NCBI GenBank assembly: GCA_035415725.1
Contig: DAOOGN010000055.1
Coordinates: 1-27,781 of the forward strand
Direction: 5' to 3'
DNA length: 27,781 nt
Source of the DNA: DSWT01 sp035415725
Lineage (GTDB): Bacteria; Chloroflexota; Anaerolineae; B4-G1; SLSP01
The notes under the pieces are model-generated. The model was not told where the DNA came from. It searched no databases and saw only the letters and a list, made by a program, of their open reading frames with translations. Of the stretch, positions 1 through 7,084 are shown in pieces (within the stretch, counting starts at the first letter, position 1; every line of letters starts with the position of its first letter). The translations under genes were made by a program, and so were the position numbers.

Positions 1-75
1 TAGCCCCAGAGCACCCAGAGTTCACAGAGAAAAACTCAAATTCTTTGTGTCCTGCATGCCCTTCGTGGTGAAAAG
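1..75. repeat. Fragment of a CACAGAG-type palindromic intergenic repeat
   Basis: The first bases carry TTCACAGAGAAA followed after a short spacer by TTCTTTGTGTCC, an imperfect inverted repeat, and then CCCTTCGTGGTGA. This resembles the 'cacagag...ctctgtg' palindromic elements I recall from the intergenic DNA of several bacterial phyla. It is cut by the window edge, so its full extent is unknown. No gene is seen here. Confidence 0.35.
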
Positions 76-124
76 TTTTCATTCCACCGCTGGTGATAAG
101 CCCATGCCCCCTGCCCCCCTTTTG

Positions 125-257
125 CCCCCTTCTTCCCCGCTTGCGGGGGAGAAGGGGGCCGAGGGATGAGAGGGTCAGCACCTGCCGCAGGAGTAACCTA
201 TTATGTGCCCTCCCCAAAGTCCCGTTCGCCACCTGGCAAGGGTGGCTGAATAGTTAC
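125..257 (+). repeat. Dispersed repeat family 1, copy A
   Basis: A 133-base element that starts with a near-perfect hairpin (125-158, arms CCCCCTTCTTCCCCGC and GCGGGGGAGAAGGGGG around TT). It continues through a conserved block with CTATTATG and CCACCTGGCAAGGGTGGCTG, and ends in CTGAATAGTTAC. Closely related copies occur at 3287-3422, 19390-19520 and, inverted, at 27689-27781; a diverged inverted copy is at 26420-26558. Copy A lies about 40 bases past the 3' end of the response regulator gene. No coding potential is apparent in the 1-298 gap. Confidence 0.85.
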
Positions 258-298
258 GCCTGCTGTAAATGATCCACTCGCGCTGTAGCCGGCGGCGT

Positions 299-1018
299 TT
301 ATTGCCCTTCTTCATCTACGGGCGCCGGAAGGCGCACCCAGCCATGCCGTAGCGCGTAGATGGCGGCCTGGGTGCGATCCTCCAGGTTCAATTTGGCTAA
401 AATTGAGGTGACATGATTTTTGACGGTTTGCTGGCTGATCCCCAGGCGGAAAGCGATCTCTTTGTTGCTTAACCCTTCGATAATCAGCTCCAAAATTTCC
501 ATCTCGCGGTCGGTGAGAGGGGAGAAAGTCGCATCCTCAGGTTTGAGACCGTAGCGCCGATAGAGTTCCAGCAGCCATTGTTCCGCCTGCCCCGGTGTCA
601 TGGTCTTACCGGCGATGACGTAATGCCCCTCGGCCACGGTGCGAATGGTATTCAGCAAACGCGCAGGCTCCACGTCCTTAGCAAAGTAAGCCGAGGCGCC
701 GATACGGATAGCGTGGTAGACTTGTTCTTCGTCGTCGTAAGCGGTGAGAATGATGACGTTGATGTTCGGACACTGGTTTTTCAGCTTTTGTGTGACCTGG
801 AATCCGTTCATCGTCGGCAGGTTAACATCCATCAATACGACATCAGGCTGAATTTTGGACAGAAGGTCGAGAGCCTCTTGTCCATCACCACTCTCGGCGA
901 CAACCTCAATATCGGGTTCTTGGGCTAAAACACCACGTACCCCCTGGCGGAAAAAAGGATGGTCATCGACAACGACAACTTTGATCGGTGCGGCATGGCC
1001 GGTGGGTGGAGTTGGCAT
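299..1018 (-). CDS. NarL/FixJ-family response regulator (REC-HTH_LuxR)
   Basis: A two-component transcription regulator of 239 aa. The receiver domain (about residues 12-130) has the acidic pair D18/D19, phosphoacceptor D64 (in LMDVNLP), T92 and K114, all intact. A linker of about 40 residues leads to a LuxR-type helix-turn-helix (about 170-230; LTDREMEILELI, then SNKEIA and QQTVKNHV). The start is the ATG at 1018, preceded by GAAAGGACC; a longer frame upstream has no comparable ribosome site. It lies 112 bases downstream of the FAD oxidoreductase on the same strand, so it may be its own unit or the operon's last gene. A TATAGT box (1061-1066, minus) and a small inverted repeat (CTATA-N5-TATAG, 1033-1047) precede it and could be a promoter and operator. 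No cognate kinase is adjacent. Targets cannot be told from sequence. Confidence 0.93.
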   Translation of the reverse strand: MPTPPTGHAAPIKVVVVDDHPFFRQGVRGVLAQEPDIEVVAESGDGQEALDLLSKIQPDVVLMDVNLPTMNGFQVTQKLKNQCPNINVIILTAYDDEEQVYHAIRIGASAYFAKDVEPARLLNTIRTVAEGHYVIAGKTMTPGQAEQWLLELYRRYGLKPEDATFSPLTDREMEILELIIEGLSNKEIAFRLGISQQTVKNHVTSILAKLNLEDRTQAAIYALRHGWVRLPAPVDEEGQ

Positions 1019-1130
1019 CTTATGGGTCCTTTCTATATCCGGTATAGATCCGGTCAGCATACTATAACTCTTGTTCGGTGTGAATGGATACCCCCGGCCG
1101 TATCTTTGCCGCGGGCAGCGTTCCTTCAGA

Positions 1131-2207
1131 TCAAGGAGCAAAAAACCGCTCTAGCGCCAGTATCCCTGCATCCTCGCCATGAACCAGCAAGCCGATCAGA
1201 CGATCGGCCGCGACGGCGGCCCAACTGAGTCCCCACGGGCCTAGTCCGTTGACGGTATACACATGCGGGGCCTCCGGCAACTGTCCTACGATGGGCAGCC
1301 CATCGGCGCTTTGCGCCGTCCACCAGGAATGACGCCCCATGACAAGAGCGTCGGGGCAGAGCCGTTGGGCCACATGGGTCAGCATAGAGAGGGCGTCCTG
1401 TTGAGCGTTATCCCAGCCGGTCATGCGCCAGTCGCGCCCCTGGGCATAGATGACAACCCGCCCTTGCTGGACGACCAACGGTGTCGATAGCGCTCCGGCG
1501 TTGCGGAAGTCGACGGCGTGCATGGGAAGGGAATGCAGGATACTCCCCAGGCTGCGCTGTAAGCGGATGGCGTGTGGCCCATTCGCCAGGACAACATTCC
1601 TGGTCTGGATGTAGTGCTGGCGCGCCCACACATGGAGGATGGCCGGTTCTGACGAATGCCCGCTGTGGGGGTGGATGGATTGCGCCTCGGTTTCGTACTC
1701 AAGGGTGATATGGGGGTGATCGAGCAGGGCGGTGACCAGGGCCGTCGGGTCGAACGCCACATCGTCTGCCGTGCGCATACCGATCGTGTAGCCATAATCC
1801 TGCGCCTCGTCCACTTCGGCGGCATACAGGTCTTGCCGTAACAGGAGCGCCGACTCCTGCCATAGCCCGGCTTCGACAGCATCATCGGCCAGCCGGAAAC
1901 TGCCGACGAGGGTGGCTTCCTGATGCAATTGGTGCAGGATGGCGGTGAGTAGATCAAGATTCTGCCGCGTGAGTTCCCAGGCTTGACGCCCCTTATCAAC
2001 GCCAAGGCGCGTTTGCAAGGCCACATAAGGCTCCGGAGTGCCTAGAAGCGCTAATCCCATTCCTCGGCCAGCGATGCCGCCGGGCGCCTCTTTAGCCTCA
2101 AGGACGACGACGTTCAAGGAGGCTTCGGCGAGATGGTGTGCCACCAGCGCGCCGGTAAGGCCGGCGCCGATAACGACGGCATCGTAAATATCTGGCGTGA
2201 TGGACAT
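1131..2207 (-). CDS. FAD-dependent oxidoreductase (DAO family)
   Basis: A flavoenzyme of the D-amino-acid oxidase/glycine oxidase fold, about 358 aa, the usual family length. The N-terminus carries the Rossmann dinucleotide motif VVIGAGLTGALVAHHL, and VVVLEAKEAPGG supplies the ribose-binding Glu. The C-terminus has the second FAD-contacting region (LPIVGQLPEAPHVYTVNG, then GPWGLSWAA). Substrate cannot be assigned; amine or amino-acid oxidation is the family norm. The upstream gene ends in TGA at 2222-2224, and a GTG at 2225 overlaps it, but GAAAGGAG sits just before tandem ATGs at 2210 and 2207. I prefer 2207, where the spacing is best. The tight junction with the stalked membrane protein upstream suggests cotranscription. 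Confidence 0.88.
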   Translation of the reverse strand: MSITPDIYDAVVIGAGLTGALVAHHLAEASLNVVVLEAKEAPGGIAGRGMGLALLGTPEPYVALQTRLGVDKGRQAWELTRQNLDLLTAILHQLHQEATLVGSFRLADDAVEAGLWQESALLLRQDLYAAEVDEAQDYGYTIGMRTADDVAFDPTALVTALLDHPHITLEYETEAQSIHPHSGHSSEPAILHVWARQHYIQTRNVVLANGPHAIRLQRSLGSILHSLPMHAVDFRNAGALSTPLVVQQGRVVIYAQGRDWRMTGWDNAQQDALSMLTHVAQRLCPDALVMGRHSWWTAQSADGLPIVGQLPEAPHVYTVNGLGPWGLSWAAVAADRLIGLLVHGEDAGILALERFFAP

Positions 2208-2221
2208 CATTCTCCTTTCGT

Positions 2222-3157
2222 TCACCGCGGAGGGATGGCGATCAGTTCGGCCTGATCGAAGAACGCCGCGTTATTGATGTGCGGATAAGCGGTTTCGGCG
2301 TAAAAGCAGACGGTGACATTGCCCAAGATTTCGGTCGGTGTCTCTTCTGGGACAGGCGTTTCCTGTTCTCGCCGATCCACGGTGGCGGTCGCCGTGGGGG
2401 TTGGCCCACCGGTTGGCATGGTCACGATGACTTGGGGTGAGATGAGCGTGACGATGCCGTTATTCTGGTTGATATACTGGGCGTTGCCCCAGCGGGCGTC
2501 GTCACAATGGGGGTGGCCGGCGGGATCGATGCCGGCCTTGACGATGAGACTATCGAGGGAGGAGAAAGCATTGGCCTTGATGCTAAATTGTACGGTGCTG
2601 CCGACGGTAACGCTCACGGTTTGATGAACCCATGTACGGAACTTGAGCCAGCGGATCGTTTCGACTTTCAGGGTGGCGCCGTGGATCTGGCGCACGGGGT
2701 CATCGGCGGCAGTGAAAATCGGTTCTGCGAAAGAGTTCTGCGGATCGGCCTCTCCCCCTACATAGTTGACGTAGGCGTACCATTTCCAACCGGGGATGCG
2801 GTTGGGAAGCACGTAATCGAAGTCCGCGCCCTCGAGGGGGACGGGTCCCGCCGTGGGGCGCGGCAAAGGCGTCGGTGTGGAGGTGGGGGTGTGCGTGGGG
2901 AGGGGAGTGGCCGTCGGCGTTGGCGTGTTGGTCTCCTGCGGCGGCAGGGTTGGGCGCTCTGTCGGCGATGGGGTCGGGGTCCACTTAGGCAGCTCAACCG
3001 GTGTAGGGATTGGCGTGGGCAGGGGAGTGGGAGAAGGCGTGGGGAGCAGCGCACGCATGGAACTGATAACGGCGATCCCCAAGCCGGCGATCACGACGAA
3101 ATCCAGAACGCCCAGGACGATCAAAATAGTTTTCTGTCTCCGACTCAATGTTTTCAT
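2222..3157 (-). CDS. Membrane-anchored protein with Pro/Thr stalk, unknown function
   Basis: A 311-aa protein that I do not recognise as a named family. After a short basic N-terminus (MKTLSRRQK) comes one hydrophobic segment (about 10-33), then a Pro/Thr/Ser-rich stalk (about 38-105). A probably beta-rich domain (about 106-250) follows, with several Trp and Tyr and few Cys. A second short Thr/Pro segment (about 251-278) precedes a final stretch of about 30 residues that includes NVTVCFYAETAYPH. Topology predicts a short cytoplasmic tail and an exterior domain. The start is supported by AAAAAGGAA eight bases upstream and a promoter at 3188-3215. It is the first gene of the leftmost minus-strand group. 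An extracellular binding role is inference only. Confidence 0.8.
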   Translation of the reverse strand: MKTLSRRQKTILIVLGVLDFVVIAGLGIAVISSMRALLPTPSPTPLPTPIPTPVELPKWTPTPSPTERPTLPPQETNTPTPTATPLPTHTPTSTPTPLPRPTAGPVPLEGADFDYVLPNRIPGWKWYAYVNYVGGEADPQNSFAEPIFTAADDPVRQIHGATLKVETIRWLKFRTWVHQTVSVTVGSTVQFSIKANAFSSLDSLIVKAGIDPAGHPHCDDARWGNAQYINQNNGIVTLISPQVIVTMPTGGPTPTATATVDRREQETPVPEETPTEILGNVTVCFYAETAYPHINNAAFFDQAELIAIPPR

Positions 3158-3187
3158 AGAGAATTCCTTTTTCTCATGTCCATTTCA

Positions 3188-3215
3188 ATAATACTCCAAC
3201 GTAGGATTGTGACAA
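3188..3215 (-). promoter_or_regulatory. Sigma-70-type promoter for the stalked membrane protein operon
   Basis: On the minus strand, TTGTCA (3210-3215) and TATTAT (3188-3193) are separated by 16 bases, each one mismatch from consensus. The expected start of transcription is about 25 bases before the ATG at 3157, leaving room for the AAGGA ribosome site. Confidence 0.55.
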
Positions 3216-3238
3216 GCGCGCTCCAATGGGGTTTTGTA

Positions 3239-3277
3239 GGGGGTGTGGCGGGCAGCTTCGCTGCCCGCCACACCCCC
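3239..3277. repeat. Perfect 18-bp-stem hairpin in a divergent intergenic region
   Basis: Arms GGGGGTGTGGCGGGCAGC (3239-3256) and its exact reverse complement (3260-3277) flank a TTC loop, and TCTTTTT follows on the plus strand. It looks like a strong terminator for plus-strand transcription, but it lies between two divergent genes. It could insulate them, or be the outer part of repeat copy B, which begins ten bases later. Confidence 0.75.
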
Positions 3278-3286
3278 TCTTTTTCG

Positions 3287-3422
3287 CCCCCTTCTTCCCC
3301 GCTGGCGGGGGAGAAGGGGGTTGGGGGATGAGAGGGCCAGCGCCTATAGCCGAAGTGTCAACCTATTATGCACCCTCCCCCAAGTCCCGTTTGCCACCTG
3401 GCAAGGGTGACTAAATAGTTAC
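3287..3422 (+). repeat. Dispersed repeat family 1, copy B
   Basis: A second copy of the element at 125-257. It has the same C-rich/G-rich hairpin at its left end, the same CTATTATG and CCACCTGGCAAGGGTG blocks, and the terminus AAATAGTTAC. It ends just before the -35 region of the gerW operon promoter. Confidence 0.85.
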
Positions 3423-3427
3423 ATTGT

Positions 3428-3455
3428 TTGCCCCCCTGCCTGCCTGGGTTATAAT
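3428..3455 (+). promoter_or_regulatory. Promoter of the gerW-pgeF operon
   Basis: TTGCCC (3428-3433), a 16-base spacer and a perfect TATAAT (3450-3455). The predicted start of transcription is about 36 bases before the ATG at 3498. The same TTGCCC-N16-TATAAT arrangement occurs before the pseudouridine synthase gene on the other strand. Confidence 0.65.
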
Positions 3456-3497
3456 ACAGGCGTGTTGCTCATGGTTCTGTCTTCAAGGAGGTGAACG

Positions 3498-3815
3498 ATG
3501 ATATTGCCAACACAGCGCACGCGAGTGATTGCGGGGACGCCCATCGTCGTCGGGGAACGGCGGTTGCTCCCCTCAGTTGTGGTCACGACGATGGAGGGTG
3601 GAAACCCGGAGAAAGGCATTTTCCGCTTCGTCAAAGCACGTCCGATTTCAGTGGTCGAAGAAGGGGCGGAAGGCGCACGGTGGTTGGAGATCCCCAATGC
3701 CACGGCCAACAGGTTGAGTCAGATGGCGGGCATCGGTGTGGGCGTGGCGGCAGTCAGTGTGCTGCTGATCGGGCTGTTCCGTCTGTGGCGAGGTCGCCAG
3801 AAGATCAAAGATTGA
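3498..3815 (+). CDS. Small single-pass membrane protein, unknown function
   Basis: A 105-aa protein of no family I recognise. The first 70 residues are soluble and contain GTPIVVGERRLLPSVVVTT, which resembles the short beta-strand region at the start of GerW-type domains. One C-terminal membrane segment (about 75-94) is followed by a basic tail (RLWRGRQKIKD). The ribosome site AAGGAGGTGAACG directly before the ATG is among the strongest in the window. It is the first gene of the operon with the GerW-family protein (82 bases on) and pgeF. The matching layout, soluble part then C-terminal membrane helix, suggests that it works with or is distantly related to the GerW-like protein; this is inference. 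Confidence 0.78.
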   Translation: MILPTQRTRVIAGTPIVVGERRLLPSVVVTTMEGGNPEKGIFRFVKARPISVVEEGAEGARWLEIPNATANRLSQMAGIGVGVAAVSVLLIGLFRLWRGRQKIKD

Positions 3816-3897
3816 GAGATTGAAGATTTGTTGATTGTAGATTCACCCATTTCTAATGATCCATTTCCCATTTGCAATTTGTAAGGAGGCTATAACG

Positions 3898-4380
3898 ATG
3901 GACGAGATCAAGGCGATGCTGGAGAAAATCGGAGCGGTAGTCGATAACGTTAATGTGGATGCGGTGTTTGGTAAACCGGAGACCACAGGTGAGCGGGTGC
4001 TGATTCCCGTTGCGGAGATCGCCTATGGTTTTGGCGTCGGCTTCGGTACGGCTTCACCGCAGTGTTACCACAAAGAGGAAGCGTGTTCCTGCCATGAGGC
4101 CGATGAAGATGAAAAAGAAGCATGCGATGCCGGGGCCGAGGAACACTCTTGTTGTGGTGAAGGCGAGGCCGGGGCGGCGGGCGCTGGTGGCGGTGGCGGC
4201 GCCGGTGGACGAGCGCGCCCTATCGCTTACATCGAAGTCGGCCCTGACGGCACCAAGGTTGAGCCGATCATGGATGAACAGAAGATCGCACTTGCCGGAA
4301 TTTTGTTGGGCGCGTGGGCCGTCGGCTGGATTGGTCTGGTGCTCAAGACGTTGTTCCAGACGCTGACCTCTAAGAAGTAA
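3898..4380 (+). CDS. gerW: GerW/YtfJ-family protein with Cys-rich insert and C-terminal membrane helix
   Basis: A 160-aa member of the GerW (YtfJ) family, first known from Bacillus spore germination but widespread in non-sporulating bacteria. Family signs are the N-terminal helix (MDEIKAMLEKIGAVVDNVNVD), the segment GERVLIPVAEIAYGFGVGFG, the Gly-rich loop near 91-104, and RPIAYIEVGPDGTKVEPI. A hydrophobic segment near 130-152 probably anchors it in the membrane. The unusual part is residues 56-86, with six Cys (56, 63, 65, 76, 85, 86) and three His (58, 66, 83) in an acidic context, which could bind metal. The start at 3898 follows AAGGAGG; an in-frame upstream ATG lacks such a site. Its stop overlaps the ATG of pgeF. 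Nothing else here points to sporulation. Confidence 0.88.
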   Translation: MDEIKAMLEKIGAVVDNVNVDAVFGKPETTGERVLIPVAEIAYGFGVGFGTASPQCYHKEEACSCHEADEDEKEACDAGAEEHSCCGEGEAGAAGAGGGGGAGGRARPIAYIEVGPDGTKVEPIMDEQKIALAGILLGAWAVGWIGLVLKTLFQTLTSKK

Positions 4381-5153
4381 TGCACCGTGTGCAGCAGGAT
4401 GACCTGGTCTGGTATACTTTTGCCGGACCGGGCCTTGATTTGACGCATGCATGTTTCACCCGTCTGGGTGGGGTTAGTAAGGCTCCATGGGCGGCGCTGA
4501 ACCTGGGAAGTACGGTAGGCGACGATCCCCGCGCGGTGCAGGAAAACCATCGCCGCATCTTTGACGTTTTGGGCATCACTCGCGCCCAGGTGGTGAGTCC
4601 GTATCAAGTGCATGGACGTCATGTCGCGCGCGTCACCACGCAGGATGGGGGAAGCGTGATTCCGGCGACCGATGCGTTGATCACCAACACGCCGGGTGTG
4701 GCGTTGCTGCTGCGTTTTGCCGACTGCACGCCGGTTCTATTCTACGACCCGGTGCAACGGGCGGTGGGATTGGCGCATGCCGGCTGGCGCGGCGTAGCCG
4801 CCAACATCGCCGCGATGACGGTACAGGTGATGGGCGCGACCTTCGGGACGCGGGCGGCGGATGTATGGGCCGGCATCGGTCCGACCATCGGGCCACAGCA
4901 TTACAACGTCGGCGCAGAGGTGGTGGCCGCGATCCGGGCTGCGCTGCCAGAAGACGCTTCGGCGGCGGCTTGCCGTGATGGGCGTTGGTATGTGGATTTA
5001 CCCGGCGCTGTGGCGGCGCAGTTGCGCGCCGTGGGAGTGTCGCAGATCGAGAACTCCGGCCTCTGTACGGTCAGCCATGTCGATGAATGGTATTCGCACC
5101 GCGCCGAGAATGGCCGTACCGGGCGCTTCGGCGTCCTGGCGATGTTGTCGTGA
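4380..5153 (+). CDS. pgeF: Purine nucleoside phosphorylase/polyphenol oxidase family protein PgeF (YfiH)
   Basis: A 257-aa cytoplasmic protein of the YfiH/LACC1 family (multicopper polyphenol oxidase, PF02578). Members have been described as corrective enzymes for peptidoglycan editing and as purine nucleoside phosphorylases. Conserved signatures are present: FTRLGGVS, SPYQVHG with its metal-binding His, RFADCTPVLFYDP with the key Cys, GLAHAGWRG, AGIGPTIGPQHYNVG, and the C-terminal SGLCTV then YSHRAENGRTGRFG. It starts within the gerW stop (TAATG) with no clear ribosome site, so translational coupling is likely. The length is normal. A convergent terminator region lies beyond it. Confidence 0.93.
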   Translation: MHRVQQDDLVWYTFAGPGLDLTHACFTRLGGVSKAPWAALNLGSTVGDDPRAVQENHRRIFDVLGITRAQVVSPYQVHGRHVARVTTQDGGSVIPATDALITNTPGVALLLRFADCTPVLFYDPVQRAVGLAHAGWRGVAANIAAMTVQVMGATFGTRAADVWAGIGPTIGPQHYNVGAEVVAAIRAALPEDASAAACRDGRWYVDLPGAVAAQLRAVGVSQIENSGLCTVSHVDEWYSHRAENGRTGRFGVLAMLS

Positions 5154-5164
5154 ACGTTATAGTC

Positions 5165-5223
5165 GCTGTGGGTGGCACGGTCAGAGACCGGCCACAGCAA
5201 AGCAATTGGAGACCGGCCACAGC
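5165..5223 (+). repeat. Family 2 repeat: GAGACCGGCCACAGC pair and hairpin
   Basis: A 15-base unit occurs twice (5184-5198 and 5209-5223). The first is the right part of a hairpin whose outer arms are GCTGTGG (5165-5171) and CCACAGC (5192-5198), with inner GGTC/GACC. Related GGTCTCCGACC units occur at 19211-19242 and 21099-21142. Confidence 0.6.
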
Positions 5224-5285
5224 GAGCTTTCGCCCCGCCCTCTGCCCCCTCCCCTGCGAAAACGCTGGGGAGGGAGAAAAATAAG

Positions 5286-5355
5286 GGTTTTTTGCAAAAA
5301 ACCACAAAAAAAGTCCCCTTCCCTCCGCGTTGGCGTGGGAGGAAAGGGGACTTTT
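5286..5355. terminator. Bidirectional terminator between pgeF and the J-domain gene
   Basis: The gap between the two convergent genes (5154-5417) holds a perfect 18-base palindrome (5286-5303). It is followed by a long stem: 5309-5329 (AAAAGTCCCCTT...) pairs with 5334-5355 (...AAGGGGACTTTT). The A and T runs at the ends suit rho-independent termination in both directions. A third small hairpin, GCCCCT/AGGGGC, lies just before 5418. Confidence 0.75.
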
Positions 5356-5417
5356 GTAGAGGTACACCCCCATTTTCGATCACTTGGTTCGTGCCCCTTC
5401 GTCAGGGGCGTTTATGG

Positions 5418-7061
5418 CTATGGCTCTAACCCTTCGAGGCGAAAAGTGAACCCCAAAATTTCCAGCAACACCGAATCCACACCGGTGGGGCGGGAAAATT
5501 GCAGCTCGAATTCCTGAAAACCATCGGCGGCGATGTTCCACGGCAGGAGGGGCGTGGAAGCCTGCATGGAACTGGCGCCGCCGCTGTACGTCAGCTTGAG
5601 GTCCGCCAGCGTTACAACGAGCGGCGACTCCCCGTCGTTGTACACCGTGCCACTGATGACAATCACATGACGGGTAGCATCGTCGAAGGCGTCCGTTAGC
5701 TCCACGTCGGGCTGCGGTGGGGCTGGTTGCGGCGGTTCATAGGTGAGAGAAAAACGGATGCTGTTGGCCGAGGTCGCATCGCTGCGCACAATCCACGTGA
5801 CGGGCGACGGCATGTGAAAGGGGACTTGATAGCCGGCGCTGCCTGTCGCACTCTCGCCGTCGTTCAGGACCCGGCTCAGACGACCATACTGACCCTGGGC
5901 CGTCGCCGCCTCGTTGAGCGTATAGCGCTGTCCACTGCTATCTTCAAGTACCATATCGAAGAAGGTAGCGTCCCTGGCGGCACCGCTCTCGTTTGTCACC
6001 TGATACTCAAGGATGAAAAAACAGGAATCCTCGGTCTCTTTGAGCACATGGGATTCCAGCACTTCAAACTTCAGTCCATCGACCTTTTGATCTTGCGCGA
6101 AGAGGCTTTCTTCCGGCAGATAGCGTGCCTGGACCACCAGGCGGTTGGTCTGATCACTATCCAGCATCACCAGCGTCAGCCTGGGGGTATCCTGCGTCAG
6201 AGGAGACAGGTCTTCCGCGGCTACGCGCTGCGCCTGGGGTGCTCCAAAGACTAGCGCACTGCCATTGTCGAGGGTGAGGGTGATGCGTTGGGCACCGGTC
6301 AAGCCGGCCAACAGCGACTCTGTCGCCGCGGCGTAGGGAACACCCACGATATAATTGATCACCGTCCCATAAATCCACACGGCAACGCTGCTTTGTTCCT
6401 GGGGAACGGGCCAACGTCCCTGCTCCGGCACAACGGCTACCACGGGATAAATCGTCCCGGCAATATCGATTTGATTGGGGCGCACGGTGAGTACCGGCGT
6501 TCCGTTCTCCTGGACGACGACCACATCGGTCGAGATGGTCGGCGGAGAAGCAAACGTCATCAATTTGACCACGCTCGCCGACTCCGCACCGCCGGTAGCG
6601 CGATTGCCTTGCAACGAGAGCAACCCACCCACGCCCACGGCCACAATGATACACGCACCGAGCATAATCAGCAGGATAGCCCAGGTGGGTGGGGTGATGC
6701 GCGACGATGGGGAGCGACTCTTGACCGTAGTGGGCGCCGGGGAGGCCGGTTCGCCGGTGGGCATTGAGGCCGGCGGTGCGCCAGCAGGGGCGACATAGGG
6801 CGAGGGCGGCGGCGGTGCGCCGGTTTGTGTCCCGCTGCCGGCGCCGGCGAAGAAATCATAGGCTTTGCGTTTGTCTGGGTCACCGAGAATTTCGTAAGCC
6901 TCATTGATTTCTTTGAAGCGTTCTCCGGCGTCTGCCGCCGTATTGATGTCAGGATGGTTGATGCGCGCCATGTGCCGGTAAGCCATCCGAATCTGCTCGG
7001 GCGTTGCATTCTGAGGGATACCGAGTATCGCGTAGTAGTCCTTAATGGTTTTCGATGCCAT
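5418..7061 (-). CDS. Membrane-anchored J-domain (DnaJ-like) protein
   Basis: A 547-aa protein with an N-terminal J domain (about residues 5-70) whose HPD motif, H36-P37-D38, is intact, so it can be expected to stimulate an Hsp70. The Gly/Phe, zinc-finger and C-terminal regions of true DnaJ are absent. Instead there is a Pro/Ala-rich linker (about 75-120), one membrane helix (about 125-148), and about 400 residues of mostly beta-rich sequence predicted to lie outside the cell. These include repeated Ig-like or DUF4352-like patterns (FEVLESHVLKETEDSCFFI, then EYQVTNES). The J domain would be cytoplasmic. It is last in the run pcrA - PPC protein - this gene, 23 bases after its neighbour. No strong ribosome site is seen before the ATG. 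The exterior function is unknown. Confidence 0.85.
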   Translation of the reverse strand: MASKTIKDYYAILGIPQNATPEQIRMAYRHMARINHPDINTAADAGERFKEINEAYEILGDPDKRKAYDFFAGAGSGTQTGAPPPPSPYVAPAGAPPASMPTGEPASPAPTTVKSRSPSSRITPPTWAILLIMLGACIIVAVGVGGLLSLQGNRATGGAESASVVKLMTFASPPTISTDVVVVQENGTPVLTVRPNQIDIAGTIYPVVAVVPEQGRWPVPQEQSSVAVWIYGTVINYIVGVPYAAATESLLAGLTGAQRITLTLDNGSALVFGAPQAQRVAAEDLSPLTQDTPRLTLVMLDSDQTNRLVVQARYLPEESLFAQDQKVDGLKFEVLESHVLKETEDSCFFILEYQVTNESGAARDATFFDMVLEDSSGQRYTLNEAATAQGQYGRLSRVLNDGESATGSAGYQVPFHMPSPVTWIVRSDATSANSIRFSLTYEPPQPAPPQPDVELTDAFDDATRHVIVISGTVYNDGESPLVVTLADLKLTYSGGASSMQASTPLLPWNIAADGFQEFELQFSRPTGVDSVLLEILGFTFRLEGLEP

Positions 7062-7084
7062 ACTTTATGTCTCGTGAGTCGGCG

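Noticed and set aside
299..1018. Response regulator as partner of the kinase-like protein at 21282-23993
   Set aside because: They lie about 20 kb apart and the kinase-like protein has no phosphoacceptor His; pairing is unsupported.
3898..4380. Evidence for sporulation from the GerW-family gene
   Set aside because: The family is common in non-sporulating bacteria and no other spore gene is present.
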